From Polyangia bacterium (GTDB lineage: Bacteria; Myxococcota_A; Polyangia; Nannocystales; Nannocystaceae): a DNA stretch of 64,000 nucleotides. A model generated the notes under the pieces. The model was not told the origin of the DNA, did not search any database, and was given only the letters and a program-made list of their open reading frames with translations. Shown piece by piece: positions 26,027-34,553 of the stretch. Position 1 is the stretch's first letter. The number at the start of each line of letters is the position of its first letter. The stretch is taken from NCBI GenBank assembly GCA_030429545.1, contig JAUIFF010000019.1, forward strand, positions 110,316 to 174,315, in the 5' to 3' direction. Position numbers and translations under genes: made by a program.

Positions 26027-26654
26027 CCTCGTCACAATCATTCGCGCCATCGTCCAAGACGAGTTGAAGTCCTTGTGTCTCGGCGACCTCGGCGTGGTGA
26101 CGAGTGTGTTTCCCCATCAAGCTGGGGACGACCACAACTACGAGTGTAGTGTGCGGTTGCGCGAACGCGAGTTCGAACTTCGGCGGGTTCCGATCACGAC
26201 ACCCCATGTCGGGATGGTGAGCACGCCGGAGGTCGGCGACCTGGTTCTCATTTCGTACGTCGGAGGTGACGCCAATCGCCCGGTCGTCGTCGGACGTCTG
26301 TACTCGGATCAAAAAAACCCACCCGAGCATGCTGCCGGTGAATGGCGGGTTGAATCACCACTTGCGGGTGAAACTTCACTGGCGATCAATCGCGATGCTG
26401 CAATTGAAATTAAGGCGGGCGACACCAGTATTACCGTTCACCGTAGCGGCAATGTCGAGGTCGCAACGCCTGCCGACCTCACGCTCAAGGCCGACGGCAA
26501 GGTCGACCTCACCTGTAAAGACTGCACGATCAAGGCGACAGGAAATATCGAACTCGGCAATGGTGGAGCTGGTGTCATCACCACCCAAAGCCACAAGTGT
26601 TACTACACCGGTGCACCACTTATCGGCTCACTCACCGTAAAGGCGAAGGGTTAA
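26019..26654 (+). CDS. Baseplate spike protein, gpV/gp5 OB-fold type
   Basis: The 211-aa product (GTG start overlapping the previous stop by eight bases) begins with a short helix and then an OB-fold. GVVTSVFPHQAGDDHNYECS, VPITTPHVGMVSTPEVGDLV and LISYVGGDANRPVVVGRLYS match the gpV/gp5/VgrG spike pattern, GDxVLVxFxxGDxxxPVVxG. From about residue 110 a repetitive beta-strand region (SIEIKAGDTSITVHRSGNVE-like, LTLKADGKVDLTCKDCTIKA) forms the triple-stranded beta-helix needle. The trimeric needle punctures the target envelope. The end (HKCYYTGAPLIGSLTVKAKG) has Cys/His, but no separate PAAR gene follows. Next comes the unusual three-repeat protein. Confidence 0.9.
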   Translation: MSDLVTIIRAIVQDELKSLCLGDLGVVTSVFPHQAGDDHNYECSVRLREREFELRRVPITTPHVGMVSTPEVGDLVLISYVGGDANRPVVVGRLYSDQKNPPEHAAGEWRVESPLAGETSLAINRDAAIEIKAGDTSITVHRSGNVEVATPADLTLKADGKVDLTCKDCTIKATGNIELGNGGAGVITTQSHKCYYTGAPLIGSLTVKAKG

Positions 26655-26656
26655 TC

Positions 26657-27301
26657 ATGCCAATCCCGCCGGCCGCAACTGTCGAAAACCTGACCAAGGG
26701 CGCGCTCAGCTCGGCGGGGCTCCGAGGCGAACATGTGGATAAACTCGCAACCGCGTTTGGCGATACACTGGCAAAGAGCTTCAATTTATTTGTATCCACA
26801 ACGACTATCTTACCCGGCGTCGCTGCTGCCGCACCACCGCCGGGGTTGTCAGGGTCAACAGTTGGCCCCGGTAGCTTTTTACCGCCAACAGCCCCCACGG
26901 CCGCGGATATCGAAGGTTTGGCGCAGGTTGGACTGACTTCGACCGGGCTGCATGGGCAACATATTGGAGCCTTGGCAAAGGTCTTTGGTCAACTCATCGC
27001 AGCTGCGGGTCAACAATTTTTTAGCCAACAAAAACTCGCCCCAGGTGTTGCAATTGCCGCTGGCATCACCACGGCTCCAGGGTTTTTGCTCGGACCTCCA
27101 GCTAACAAGCCTGCGCTTGAAGCCGTCGCCTTAGCGGCCTTAGACCAAGGCAACCTCAAGGGTGAAGCGAGCCCGAAGCTCGCGGGTGCCCTCGCGCAAG
27201 TAACGGCCACCGCCCTTGACATGCTCGCTGCGAGTGTCCAAGTCGCCCCCGGTATTCCCTCGACACCCGCCGCAACCTCAGGCCCCGGGAGGTTGCTGTG
27301 A
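26657..27301 (+). CDS. Three-repeat CIS protein immediately after the spike gene
   Basis: The 214-aa protein consists of three tandem units of about 65-75 residues. Each has a helix pair followed by a Pro/Gly-rich tail: VENLTKGALSSAGLRGEHVD ... LPGVAAAAPPPG; IEGLAQVGLTSTGLHGQHIG ... APGVAIAAGITTAPG; and LEAVALAALDQGNLKGEASP ... APGIPSTPAATSGPG. The ATG at 26657 was chosen, since an upstream ATG in the spike gene lacks support. It sits between the spike and gp25 genes, where many systems encode the PAAR tip, a monomer of pseudo-threefold symmetry. I know no family for it. A threefold cap for the trimeric needle is an attractive guess. Its stop overlaps the gp25 GTG (GTGA). Confidence 0.7.
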   Translation: MPIPPAATVENLTKGALSSAGLRGEHVDKLATAFGDTLAKSFNLFVSTTTILPGVAAAAPPPGLSGSTVGPGSFLPPTAPTAADIEGLAQVGLTSTGLHGQHIGALAKVFGQLIAAAGQQFFSQQKLAPGVAIAAGITTAPGFLLGPPANKPALEAVALAALDQGNLKGEASPKLAGALAQVTATALDMLAASVQVAPGIPSTPAATSGPGRLL

Positions 27302-27720
27302 TTGCCAAACGCAATGACGCGCTCAAGACCGATGTCGAGCTGAGCTTTTCAGACGACGGTCGAATCGACCTAAACTGGTCGGGGCCGCAGATGGAAACGA
27401 TAAGCGGCACAAAAAACCTGATTCAGGCATTGACGCTTCGACTTCTCGTCTACCGGGGAGAGCTAAGCGCGACCGGACACCCACGGTATGGCAGCCGGGT
27501 ACGTGAAATGATCGGACGCCCGCTCAACCAGGCAAACCTTGATTTACTTCGAAGACATGTACGAAATGCCATCCAAGAAGACCCGCGTGTACGTAAGATC
27601 CATGCGCTGTCTGTAACGCCTCGCCGGGGCGAACCGGGGGCCGTGGATGTGTATGTCAAACTTCTCGCCAGCTCCGACGAAGAGGTGACACTCTCGGTCG
27701 GACTGGACCTTCAGGCATAA
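27298..27720 (+). CDS. Baseplate wedge protein, gp25/gpW-like
   Basis: The 140-aa product fits the GPW/gp25 family, a small lysozyme-like-fold wedge subunit found in all contractile systems, which nucleates sheath polymerisation. Typical features are the N-terminal strands (DVELSFSDDGRIDLNW) and ISGTKNLIQALTLRLLVYRG, where family members have a helix for sheath initiation. The signature GELSATGHPRYGSRVREMIG and the helix LDLLRRHVRNAIQEDPRV follow, ending in strands (VDVYVKLLASSDEEVTLSVG). It is translationally coupled to the three-repeat gene. Confidence 0.9.
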   Translation: MIAKRNDALKTDVELSFSDDGRIDLNWSGPQMETISGTKNLIQALTLRLLVYRGELSATGHPRYGSRVREMIGRPLNQANLDLLRRHVRNAIQEDPRVRKIHALSVTPRRGEPGAVDVYVKLLASSDEEVTLSVGLDLQA

Positions 27721-27736
27721 CCGGAGGAAGCAGGCA

Positions 27737-28222
27737 ATGATTAAAACCGAGCACCAAGGAATATCTGGAGTCCTCACGACCGTTGTCTATGCAAGCGATG
27801 GTCGCGTCGTCGCGCGCCGAGTCACCCCAAATCTCATCACACTTACCGGAAAGCGCTTACTCGCCCAACTGTTAACGGGGGGTGTTGAGGGTAAACTTGA
27901 ACTCACGATGGGTGTCGGCTCGGGCACGCGTCAACCGGCAGTAAGCGACACGGCACTCGACGAACTTGTCAGCGAAGTCCCGGCCGCACTCGACCGGATT
28001 GAGGACGTCGATGGAGCCGTGTGTATCCGCGTTCGAGCGTCACTGCCCGCAAGCAAATCAAAGCAAGCGGTGGAACTGCACGAAGCTGGCATCTTTATCC
28101 GAATAGCGACCCCGAAAGGCGGCGATTCGCAAGCACCCACGCTGTTTAACCGCGTGCTCTTCGATGTGCTTAGCTGGTCTAGCTCAACGTCGATGTTGCT
28201 CGCCTGGGACATCACCCTCTAG
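27737..28222 (+). CDS. Uncharacterised baseplate-region protein
   Basis: This 161-aa protein lies between gp25 and baseplate J, where an extra gene is not standard. It is mainly beta-stranded: ISGVLTTVVYASDGRVVARR, VTPNLITLTGKRLLAQLLTG, MGVGSGTRQPAVSDTALDEL and a hydrophobic C-terminal strand MLLAWDITL. The NLIT-G-LA-LL and VGSG-P-DTAL pattern recalls small beta-sandwich phage tail proteins of unknown function. GGAGG lies upstream of the ATG. It may decorate the baseplate or help fibre attachment; no firm assignment. Confidence 0.6.
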   Translation: MIKTEHQGISGVLTTVVYASDGRVVARRVTPNLITLTGKRLLAQLLTGGVEGKLELTMGVGSGTRQPAVSDTALDELVSEVPAALDRIEDVDGAVCIRVRASLPASKSKQAVELHEAGIFIRIATPKGGDSQAPTLFNRVLFDVLSWSSSTSMLLAWDITL

Positions 28223-28236
28223 CACGACGACACAAG

Positions 28237-29784
28237 ATGGCACGAAAGCCCATACTCGCTCCAATCGATACCCACTTCCGCGGGGTGACCAACCGCCTGC
28301 TCGAGGCACTTGGTGCCGGGGCTGATGTACATGCAGGTAGTGTAATTCGAACACTCGTCGAGGCCTACGCGCGTGAGATGGCGACTTTTTATGCAATGCT
28401 GGAGCGGGCACACCAGGCCGGCTACCTCGACAGTGCGACCGGTGGTGCGCTCGACAGCGTGGTCGCGCTGTTGGGTATCGAGCGCGCCCGAGCGGGTCGA
28501 TTACACGGAAAAGTAGAGTTGAGTCGGAGCTCACCAACTCCCTACGATATCCGGATTTCAGCGGGTTTTCGCGTGACCGGGAGAACGCCCGACGGCGAGA
28601 TGTTGCCGCTGTTCGAAACGGTCGAGGATGTGGTTATGGCTGCCGGAAGCACGCGCGTACTAGCGGCTGTACAGGAACTTGAGGACACTTCACGTGATAC
28701 GACAACAATCCCCTCGATCGGTCCCAATCTTCTGACCATGACTCCACGACCTGCGCTTGGGATCGAGTCGGTGACCAACCTCGACCCAATTGTCCGTAAC
28801 AGTGTGGATGAGAGCGACGAGAACCTGCGCGCGCGCGCTAAGATGGCCCTTCGGCAATCTCAATGCGGAACCCTCGAGTCGATCAAAGCTGCGATCCTCG
28901 AGCAGGGTGTCGCGCAGGTCGAAGTCTATGAACGCGAAGGCGACGCACCGGGCATGATCGATGTGTTGATCGGTGACCCAGACTTTGAGCGCGACCTACA
29001 GGCGAGGGAACGCGTGTCGAGGGCCCTTCGGGCGACGAAAGCTGCGGGAGTACGCGCCCAAGTTCGGTTTTTGCGAACAGTATTTATCCAACCCGTGTTG
29101 CAGCTCAAACCTGCCGACCCGATGCTCGACGAGCGTAGCTTTGCCCGGCTTATCGAGAAGGTACAACAGGCTCTCGTTGCCCACGTCGCTTCGTTACCGA
29201 GTGAAACTGTGGTCAACCGGCGCAAGCTCGAAGCCGTCGTCTTAGCAACACCGGGAGTCGACGATGTCGAAAGCATAAAGTTTGGTGTTCTCACAGTTTC
29301 CCCCGATCCACGCGCGCCAACCGATCCGACTCGATTATTGCTCAATAGGCGTCGCGACACGAGTCTTACGCTCGGCTACATCGATATCGGGATGTCCGAG
29401 CGAGCATTGATCGACACCAAACGCTGGCCCCCGATCATCGTCCGGGAGACCGAAAAACTCCGACAACTTGACTTAGTAATTGTTGTTACAACTAAATCTA
29501 AGGGGGTGGAAGATCGTGTTCGCGCCGAGCTGCGCAGCTTTGCGAACCGCTTCCATGATCTCGGAGACCGCGGCCAACAAAAACTTCTAGACAAGTTGCG
29601 CGGGGTTGTCCGCAGTGCCGGAGCTCAGGATATCGCCCTAGCAATTGTCACGGATGAGACAGGCACGGCACACGTCCTCACCGGCTCCGAAACACTCAAT
29701 CACCCAGCCCTCGTAGGCGACGCGGCTCTAGCCATAGGCGGCCTCGAGTTCGTTGTTGCCGACAAACGGGAGGAACCGTCGTGA
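28237..29784 (+). CDS. Baseplate J-like wedge protein
   Basis: The 515-aa product is a baseplate J/gp6-type wedge. The N-terminal block HAGSVIRTLVEAYAREMATF, MLERAHQAGYLDSATGGALD and VVALLGIERARAG is the family's entry motif. YDIRISAGFRVTG is the PAGTxFxT element, and SVDESDENLRARAKMALRQS with CGTLESIKAAIL matches the central RxRxRxxxxxxGTxxAIxxAL signature. VEVYEREGDAPGMIDVLIGD follows. J-type proteins form the iris ring that opens as the sheath contracts. The C-terminal third (after about 370) is an extension beyond the conserved core. It overlaps the next gene by four bases. Confidence 0.9.
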   Translation: MARKPILAPIDTHFRGVTNRLLEALGAGADVHAGSVIRTLVEAYAREMATFYAMLERAHQAGYLDSATGGALDSVVALLGIERARAGRLHGKVELSRSSPTPYDIRISAGFRVTGRTPDGEMLPLFETVEDVVMAAGSTRVLAAVQELEDTSRDTTTIPSIGPNLLTMTPRPALGIESVTNLDPIVRNSVDESDENLRARAKMALRQSQCGTLESIKAAILEQGVAQVEVYEREGDAPGMIDVLIGDPDFERDLQARERVSRALRATKAAGVRAQVRFLRTVFIQPVLQLKPADPMLDERSFARLIEKVQQALVAHVASLPSETVVNRRKLEAVVLATPGVDDVESIKFGVLTVSPDPRAPTDPTRLLLNRRRDTSLTLGYIDIGMSERALIDTKRWPPIIVRETEKLRQLDLVIVVTTKSKGVEDRVRAELRSFANRFHDLGDRGQQKLLDKLRGVVRSAGAQDIALAIVTDETGTAHVLTGSETLNHPALVGDAALAIGGLEFVVADKREEPS

Positions 29785-31178
29785 CACCCCATCGGCGTAT
29801 GCGACGGCTACTTGGGTACCTCCCGCGGGCACTCCAAGAAGGCGAGAATATTCGACACTTCCTCTACCAAGTAGCGAAAGAAATGACGTTGGCCGAGGAA
29901 GGTCTTACGACACTGATGCGGTCGCGGTGGTACCGGCTCGCCCGTGGCTGGCACGACCCCAAGGACTTCGTCGACAAGAAGGTAGCGACACAACTCGGGG
30001 GTATCGCTAGTTTGTTTGGCATCGAACCGCTCAAAGGGGAGTCAACCGGTCAGTTCCGCAAACGTCTGCGTTGGCTCGTCGATCTTCATCGTGAGGGCCT
30101 AACAACAGCTCCGGCAATCCTCAAGCTTGCAGCCACTGTCTATTTGCCCGCCAAACTACCGACTATCACGTGGGAGGGGGATATCGCCGTCGCCGAGCTT
30201 ACAGTGGCGTCCGATACCGGACCACGTCGGATTCGTTTGCTGTTGCGTGACAACCCATCAAACTCCGCGCGAAAACTGCATCAGGCTGTCCCTCCCAAGG
30301 GTGTTGTTCAGATCACCAACGCCAGTATTGAACCTGCGATACCTGAGCTGCACATACGTGCACGCGACAGGAAAGTCACCTATCCCCAGCTGACACTTCG
30401 CAACAACGACCTCCGCATCGTCTACTTGGGCTCACTGTCCCCGGGTCAATCCCTCGTTCTGCGTCACCGCCAACCTCCCCTACTCGCCGGGCGCCCCGAT
30501 ACGACTCCCGTGATCGTCTACAACCCATGTAGCTTCAATGAAGATGAGGCGAAGTTTGCGGTCACGCGCGTGGACAAAGGCAAACCGGTTCTCGTCGGTG
30601 GGAGATTTTCGGTGTTTGAGCCCCAGTCGTCCCTGCCCACGCTACCCATCGGAGTAAGTCGGTGGGCCTACAACACGGTCGATGTCACAACACTGGCTCG
30701 GTACCTGGGTTTTTGGCCCAAACTCAAAAAATTCTTGCACGAGCCGAGCACACTACCCGGGCCAATTGACCTCGAAATGCGCTGGCAAGAATCGCGTGCG
30801 GCGTGCTTTGAACTGTGTGTTCCACCAATTGTTCCACTCCACATGGATGGAGACCTCGCGGCCCTGACCCGCGCGTTACGGCAAGCGATCAACTACGGGC
30901 GTGCTGCGGGTGTGCAGGCGCGACTGACCCTAACCCCTCCGCCAGTCCCCGATGCGGTTGCTCTCGCCGACCAGCTCTCAGTGCATATACAGAAAAATCC
31001 GAGTGACGAACTAAACTTGACCGAGCGATTGACCGTGGACTCGATTGGGCTCGAGCTAACGGACGCGCTCGCTTCTGAATCCGAACGTTTTTACGCAAGC
31101 GGAAAGTTCGGTGCCCGTACATTCGACGCCACTTTGTTTGACCACCCCACAAAACCTGAACCGGAGACGGACCCATGA
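29781..31178 (+). CDS. Baseplate protein in the gpI/gp7 position
   Basis: The GTG at 29781 overlaps the J gene stop by four bases. The first 120 residues (RMRRLLGYLPRALQEGENIR, MTLAEEGLTTLMRSRWY, LASLFGIEPLKGESTGQFRK-like) resemble tail protein I/wedge proteins that bind next to J. The remaining 340 residues are beta-rich (LRIVYLGSLSPGQSLVLRHR) and unassigned. The protein is longer than phage gpI (about 180 aa), so the additional region may build a peripheral baseplate arm or a fibre-docking site. No enzymatic motif seen. It overlaps the next gene by four bases (ATGA), in keeping with one transcript. Confidence 0.65.
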   Translation: MTPHRRMRRLLGYLPRALQEGENIRHFLYQVAKEMTLAEEGLTTLMRSRWYRLARGWHDPKDFVDKKVATQLGGIASLFGIEPLKGESTGQFRKRLRWLVDLHREGLTTAPAILKLAATVYLPAKLPTITWEGDIAVAELTVASDTGPRRIRLLLRDNPSNSARKLHQAVPPKGVVQITNASIEPAIPELHIRARDRKVTYPQLTLRNNDLRIVYLGSLSPGQSLVLRHRQPPLLAGRPDTTPVIVYNPCSFNEDEAKFAVTRVDKGKPVLVGGRFSVFEPQSSLPTLPIGVSRWAYNTVDVTTLARYLGFWPKLKKFLHEPSTLPGPIDLEMRWQESRAACFELCVPPIVPLHMDGDLAALTRALRQAINYGRAAGVQARLTLTPPPVPDAVALADQLSVHIQKNPSDELNLTERLTVDSIGLELTDALASESERFYASGKFGARTFDATLFDHPTKPEPETDP

Positions 31179-32107
31179 CCGACTCGTCCAGCGACAACCC
31201 TGGCAAAAAGGGTGAATCTACACAGAAACCGGGAGCCTATGTCCCAGCGAGTCCCGGAGATCCGATCCTCGCCCAAGACTGGAATGAGATGCAGCTTGCG
31301 ATTCGCAAGCACATTACAACGCATTCACATACCGGCTCAACCGACCAAGGACTGCGGTTGACCGGCGAAGCTATCGACCCGGGCTCAACTCTCTCGGTCA
31401 AGGCTCTTCACGCCGAGACACTGGCGTTGACCCAAGGAGGTGTCAAACGGTTCTCCCTGAGCACCGAGGGCAAATTGGAGTTCGGCTCGGGAGCATTGAC
31501 CATTCACCAAAACGGTGAGCTGCACCTGGGCCAGACAACGGTTTTATGGAGTAAACAACACAAACGTTCGATCTTAACGTTCGACCGATATATGCAAGAC
31601 CCCGACGGTGCGTTCTACGAAGTCGGAAACTGGATGGATGACTGGTTCCGGTTTCGCCGGGTATGGGGCGGAAAAACCATCGACTTCAGGCACCGCGACG
31701 ATCTTCTGATCTCCCCTGCTGGCCGCGTCTGCGTCCGCAACAACCCAGTCGTTGTAGGCACACCGAAACAAGGACCGAACCAACGCATTGTCGCTGGGAC
31801 AATCGCTGCCGATGGCTCAAAGCTCCGTGGCGAAGGGTTTACGTGCGAGCGATTCGCTGAGGGTCGCTACAGCGTTCGATTTGAAGAACCATTTACAACC
31901 CCCCCCATCATTATCGCTACCGCGCAGGGGTACAACAATGACGACCACCGTGGTGAGGGGGCTATGGATTGCTACACATCCATCTGGGTTGCACAAGTCA
32001 AGCATGACCTGTTCTCGTGTGTGACTGGTAGGCGCCATACAACAAACTATTCTGCTTCGGACCGGCGCTTTCACTTTATCGCAATCGGGAACCTTGCAGA
32101 TGGCTGA
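31175..32107 (+). CDS. Short tail-fibre-like protein with H-type lectin-like C-terminus
   Basis: The 310-aa product has a disordered, Lys/Ser-rich start and then a docking helix with DPILAQDWNEMQLAIRKHIT. The phrase HSHTGSTDQGLRLTGEAIDP is typical of baseplate-proximal fibre proteins. A repetitive strand region follows (LEFGSGALTIHQNGELHLGQ). The final 100 residues (YSVRFEEPFTTPPIIIATAQ, then CYTSIWVAQVKHDLFSCVTG) resemble H-type lectin tips that bind carbohydrates. It probably recognises a target surface or anchors the particle. The overlap with the previous gene is four bases. Confidence 0.65.
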   Translation: MTDSSSDNPGKKGESTQKPGAYVPASPGDPILAQDWNEMQLAIRKHITTHSHTGSTDQGLRLTGEAIDPGSTLSVKALHAETLALTQGGVKRFSLSTEGKLEFGSGALTIHQNGELHLGQTTVLWSKQHKRSILTFDRYMQDPDGAFYEVGNWMDDWFRFRRVWGGKTIDFRHRDDLLISPAGRVCVRNNPVVVGTPKQGPNQRIVAGTIAADGSKLRGEGFTCERFAEGRYSVRFEEPFTTPPIIIATAQGYNNDDHRGEGAMDCYTSIWVAQVKHDLFSCVTGRRHTTNYSASDRRFHFIAIGNLADG

Positions 32108-32136
32108 AATCCCACCATCCGCTCGGGAGTTGCGGC

Positions 32137-33756
32137 ATGACTGAAATCAATGCGCGTCTGATGCGTCGAGGAATTGCGCTTGACTCCGGTGCAACACTCG
32201 ACGTCGACCCCGACGGCCTCGACGTGTTGATAAGCTTCCCAGGTGACACATCGGTGATAGCCGCCAAATGCACGATTACAACCGCAGGCGATAATGAATA
32301 TACACCTATTGATAAACACTCGTGCAGCGTAACAACCAGTCACGGTCCAGGCTACACAAGTGCCCCCGTCACCTGGGTTACCGTCGACTGGCGCACGCGC
32401 AGAGTTCTTGCCGAAATTACCCTCTCCGTAGAGGGCCCAGTACCGGCCGGAGTCGAAGGACACCTCAAGCTCGCCGAGGCTGGCCCGTGGTATGGCCCGA
32501 CCCCGTCCATCCTTCCCTTGGGTCACAAGTTTCAGCTTCCGGGCCTCACCGCTCAACGACTGATGATCGAGTTTTTCCGGCGCGACGGTGACAAACTTAT
32601 CCCAGTAGCGGTTCCCATCAAACATGTCGCACTTACAACATTTGCATATCCACCCGATCTGGCCCTCAGCGTCGGTGAGCAGCCGCCATTTGCCCAACAC
32701 CCCCGAGTCTTTCGTCCGGGCGAGCAGTGGGAAGTCGAGCAACCGTTGCGTGAGGCCCTACATCGAGCATTGCATGCTCACCAAAATATTGATGACACAA
32801 CAGTTTGTCTGCATATGAAGTCCAGCGCTCCTGGCAAGCTCGCCAACATTAGGCTTGAACTAGTGACCTCTCGCCAGCTCTCTACATGGAAGAGTGGCCG
32901 AGCCAACGCAACACTCAACCTCGAACCCGACGTCGCCCAGGGGGTTGAAGTACCGCTACCCAAAGCCGCCCAGTGGGAGTCTCTCTCCTGCTGTGTTGCA
33001 TCGCAGCTGGCACAGGAGGCATCCTTGCCAACAAACGCGAGCGGTGTATCTACAGTCTCCCATCGCTGCCGCCCGGGTGTGCTTGTCGGCCAGGAGCTTG
33101 CCGCGGTCCCGGTTGGCGCCAGGGTATGCGGCCTCGATCTACATCTGCGTCCGTTGACAGCCGTTATTAATATGCACCTACAAATATATCGCGACCGCTT
33201 TGGCCTGCCGGGTACCGAACCAGTACAGGGAGAACCCATCGTCCTCAAGAGCCAGGAATCGAGCGCTCCGCCATGGCCTGCCCGGTGGGTTTCATTTACC
33301 TGTAACAACACCGAAATTCCGGTCGGCGAGCCCTGGTGGATTGTCATGAAGGTCGTAGAGGGAGATATTTTGTGGTCTCTCGACCCGGTAGCGAGCGACG
33401 ACCGTGAAACGCCACGGGTATATTACCGAAACTCCGGAGACCCATGGCACGAGTGTCGGCTTCCGCCTGAACAGGCCGGGAGGCCTAAACGTGCCGCTGG
33501 TGCTCGGGCACGGGTTCGCGTTGAAGCCGAAACCACACCGGAGGTCAAATACTCAGTACTTGTCGCTGAGCAGCAACTACCGGTTGTTCCCAACGACGCG
33601 GGACAGATATTTGTTGGTGCTGACAGATTTCAGCAGCCTCTCGCTTTGCCACTAAGAATCTACGCCCACGCACCGATACGTGCGGTCATACACTACTCCA
33701 ACCTGCGAGTCTCGCTCACCCGAGAGGCGACCACCTTTCGTTTTCCTCGGGAGTGA
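32137..33756 (+). CDS. Large beta-rich CIS appendage protein (putative fibre or receptor-binding)
   Basis: The 539-aa product starts at an ATG with GGGAG upstream, 29 bases after the preceding gene. It is composed almost wholly of beta-strands with repeated sandwich-like segments. Examples are VTWVTVDWRTRRVLAEITLS, LPLGHKFQLPGLTAQRLMIE, WVSFTCNNTEIPVGEPWWIV and LDPVASDDRETPRVYYRNSG. The second half reads like tandem carbohydrate-binding sandwiches (GxxWxxxxLP followed by ARARVRVE). I recognise no family. Position and content suggest a peripheral receptor-binding arm. Confidence 0.55.
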   Translation: MTEINARLMRRGIALDSGATLDVDPDGLDVLISFPGDTSVIAAKCTITTAGDNEYTPIDKHSCSVTTSHGPGYTSAPVTWVTVDWRTRRVLAEITLSVEGPVPAGVEGHLKLAEAGPWYGPTPSILPLGHKFQLPGLTAQRLMIEFFRRDGDKLIPVAVPIKHVALTTFAYPPDLALSVGEQPPFAQHPRVFRPGEQWEVEQPLREALHRALHAHQNIDDTTVCLHMKSSAPGKLANIRLELVTSRQLSTWKSGRANATLNLEPDVAQGVEVPLPKAAQWESLSCCVASQLAQEASLPTNASGVSTVSHRCRPGVLVGQELAAVPVGARVCGLDLHLRPLTAVINMHLQIYRDRFGLPGTEPVQGEPIVLKSQESSAPPWPARWVSFTCNNTEIPVGEPWWIVMKVVEGDILWSLDPVASDDRETPRVYYRNSGDPWHECRLPPEQAGRPKRAAGARARVRVEAETTPEVKYSVLVAEQQLPVVPNDAGQIFVGADRFQQPLALPLRIYAHAPIRAVIHYSNLRVSLTREATTFRFPRE

Positions 33757-33792
33757 GCTGGTATCTACTAAACCTCGAACGCCTGGTGTGAC

Positions 33793-34506
33793 ATGCTATT
33801 TGCGGTGGAAACTTTCTTTGTCACCCTGTTGAGTCAAGACCTCAACGATGAACTCGAACACGTCCGGGTTGAGACGTTGAGTCTCGCGCTTGGTAGTGGT
33901 CAACGCCCACCCGATGAGGAAAAACCGAGATATCTCCATACATATCGTTGCGAGGTCCCCGGCGCGACTACTTCGTTCAAGGTTCCCGAGGACATTCAAG
34001 GAGACATCTCATCTGTCGAGTCGCCCCCTGGATGGCCGCTTCGCCCTGGAGACGACTACAGTGTAAACAATCGCTCTATTCGGCTACACCGGACTCCCGG
34101 TAACACTACAAATACGTTTTTGGTACGTCTTCATGGCTCCCCCGCGCAGGGTACTATTTCTCGGGACCCATGTACGATCAAGATCAATGTGGTAACAACT
34201 GCCGACTCTCGACCGGAGCTCGCAAGTCGCCTGCGTCGCGCACGGGGTACTATCTTGCGAGGCGCCGTTACTCCGCCAAATTTGGTCGCCGAAACACCCG
34301 AAACGAAGAATGTCTACATCCGGCTCGTCGAGCCCACCATTTCATGGGTCGGATCGAAAATTGAGTCGCCCAACAATAACCTACATACGGCTACGTTGCA
34401 CTTTGAAATCAAAGGTACTCTTGTCCAACACATCATTACTGGAGATGCGCTCGTAGATGCGAGGATCAAGCAGGTAGTCGTGACAAACCGTAATGGCGGG
34501 AAATGA
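33793..34506 (+). CDS. Last gene of the CIS operon; possible tail terminator/cap protein
   Basis: The 237-aa product begins with a helix (LFAVETFFVTLLSQDLNDEL) and is then beta-rich (VRVETLSLALGSGQRPPDEE, YLHTYRCEVPGATTSFKVPE). It ends with strands (HIITGDALVDARIKQVVVTN). In eCIS loci the last structural gene is often a DUF4255-type cap that seals the tube end, and a short N-terminal helix followed by strands is compatible. I cannot confirm family motifs, so a fibre accessory protein is equally possible. The next gene on the opposite strand ends 47 bases away, and no obvious terminator hairpin was seen between them. Confidence 0.45.
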   Translation: MLFAVETFFVTLLSQDLNDELEHVRVETLSLALGSGQRPPDEEKPRYLHTYRCEVPGATTSFKVPEDIQGDISSVESPPGWPLRPGDDYSVNNRSIRLHRTPGNTTNTFLVRLHGSPAQGTISRDPCTIKINVVTTADSRPELASRLRRARGTILRGAVTPPNLVAETPETKNVYIRLVEPTISWVGSKIESPNNNLHTATLHFEIKGTLVQHIITGDALVDARIKQVVVTNRNGGK

Positions 34507-34553
34507 CAATCACCCAAAGGCTTACGACCCAGTAGATATAAAACGTCCGCGGC

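Noticed and set aside
17070..34506. Complete prophage
   Set aside because: No capsid, portal, terminase, integrase or lysis gene is visible among the tail-like genes or on their flanks.
17070..34506. Type VI secretion system
   Set aside because: The sheath is a single phage-type protein, not a TssB/TssC pair, and no TssJLM membrane complex or ClpV is present.
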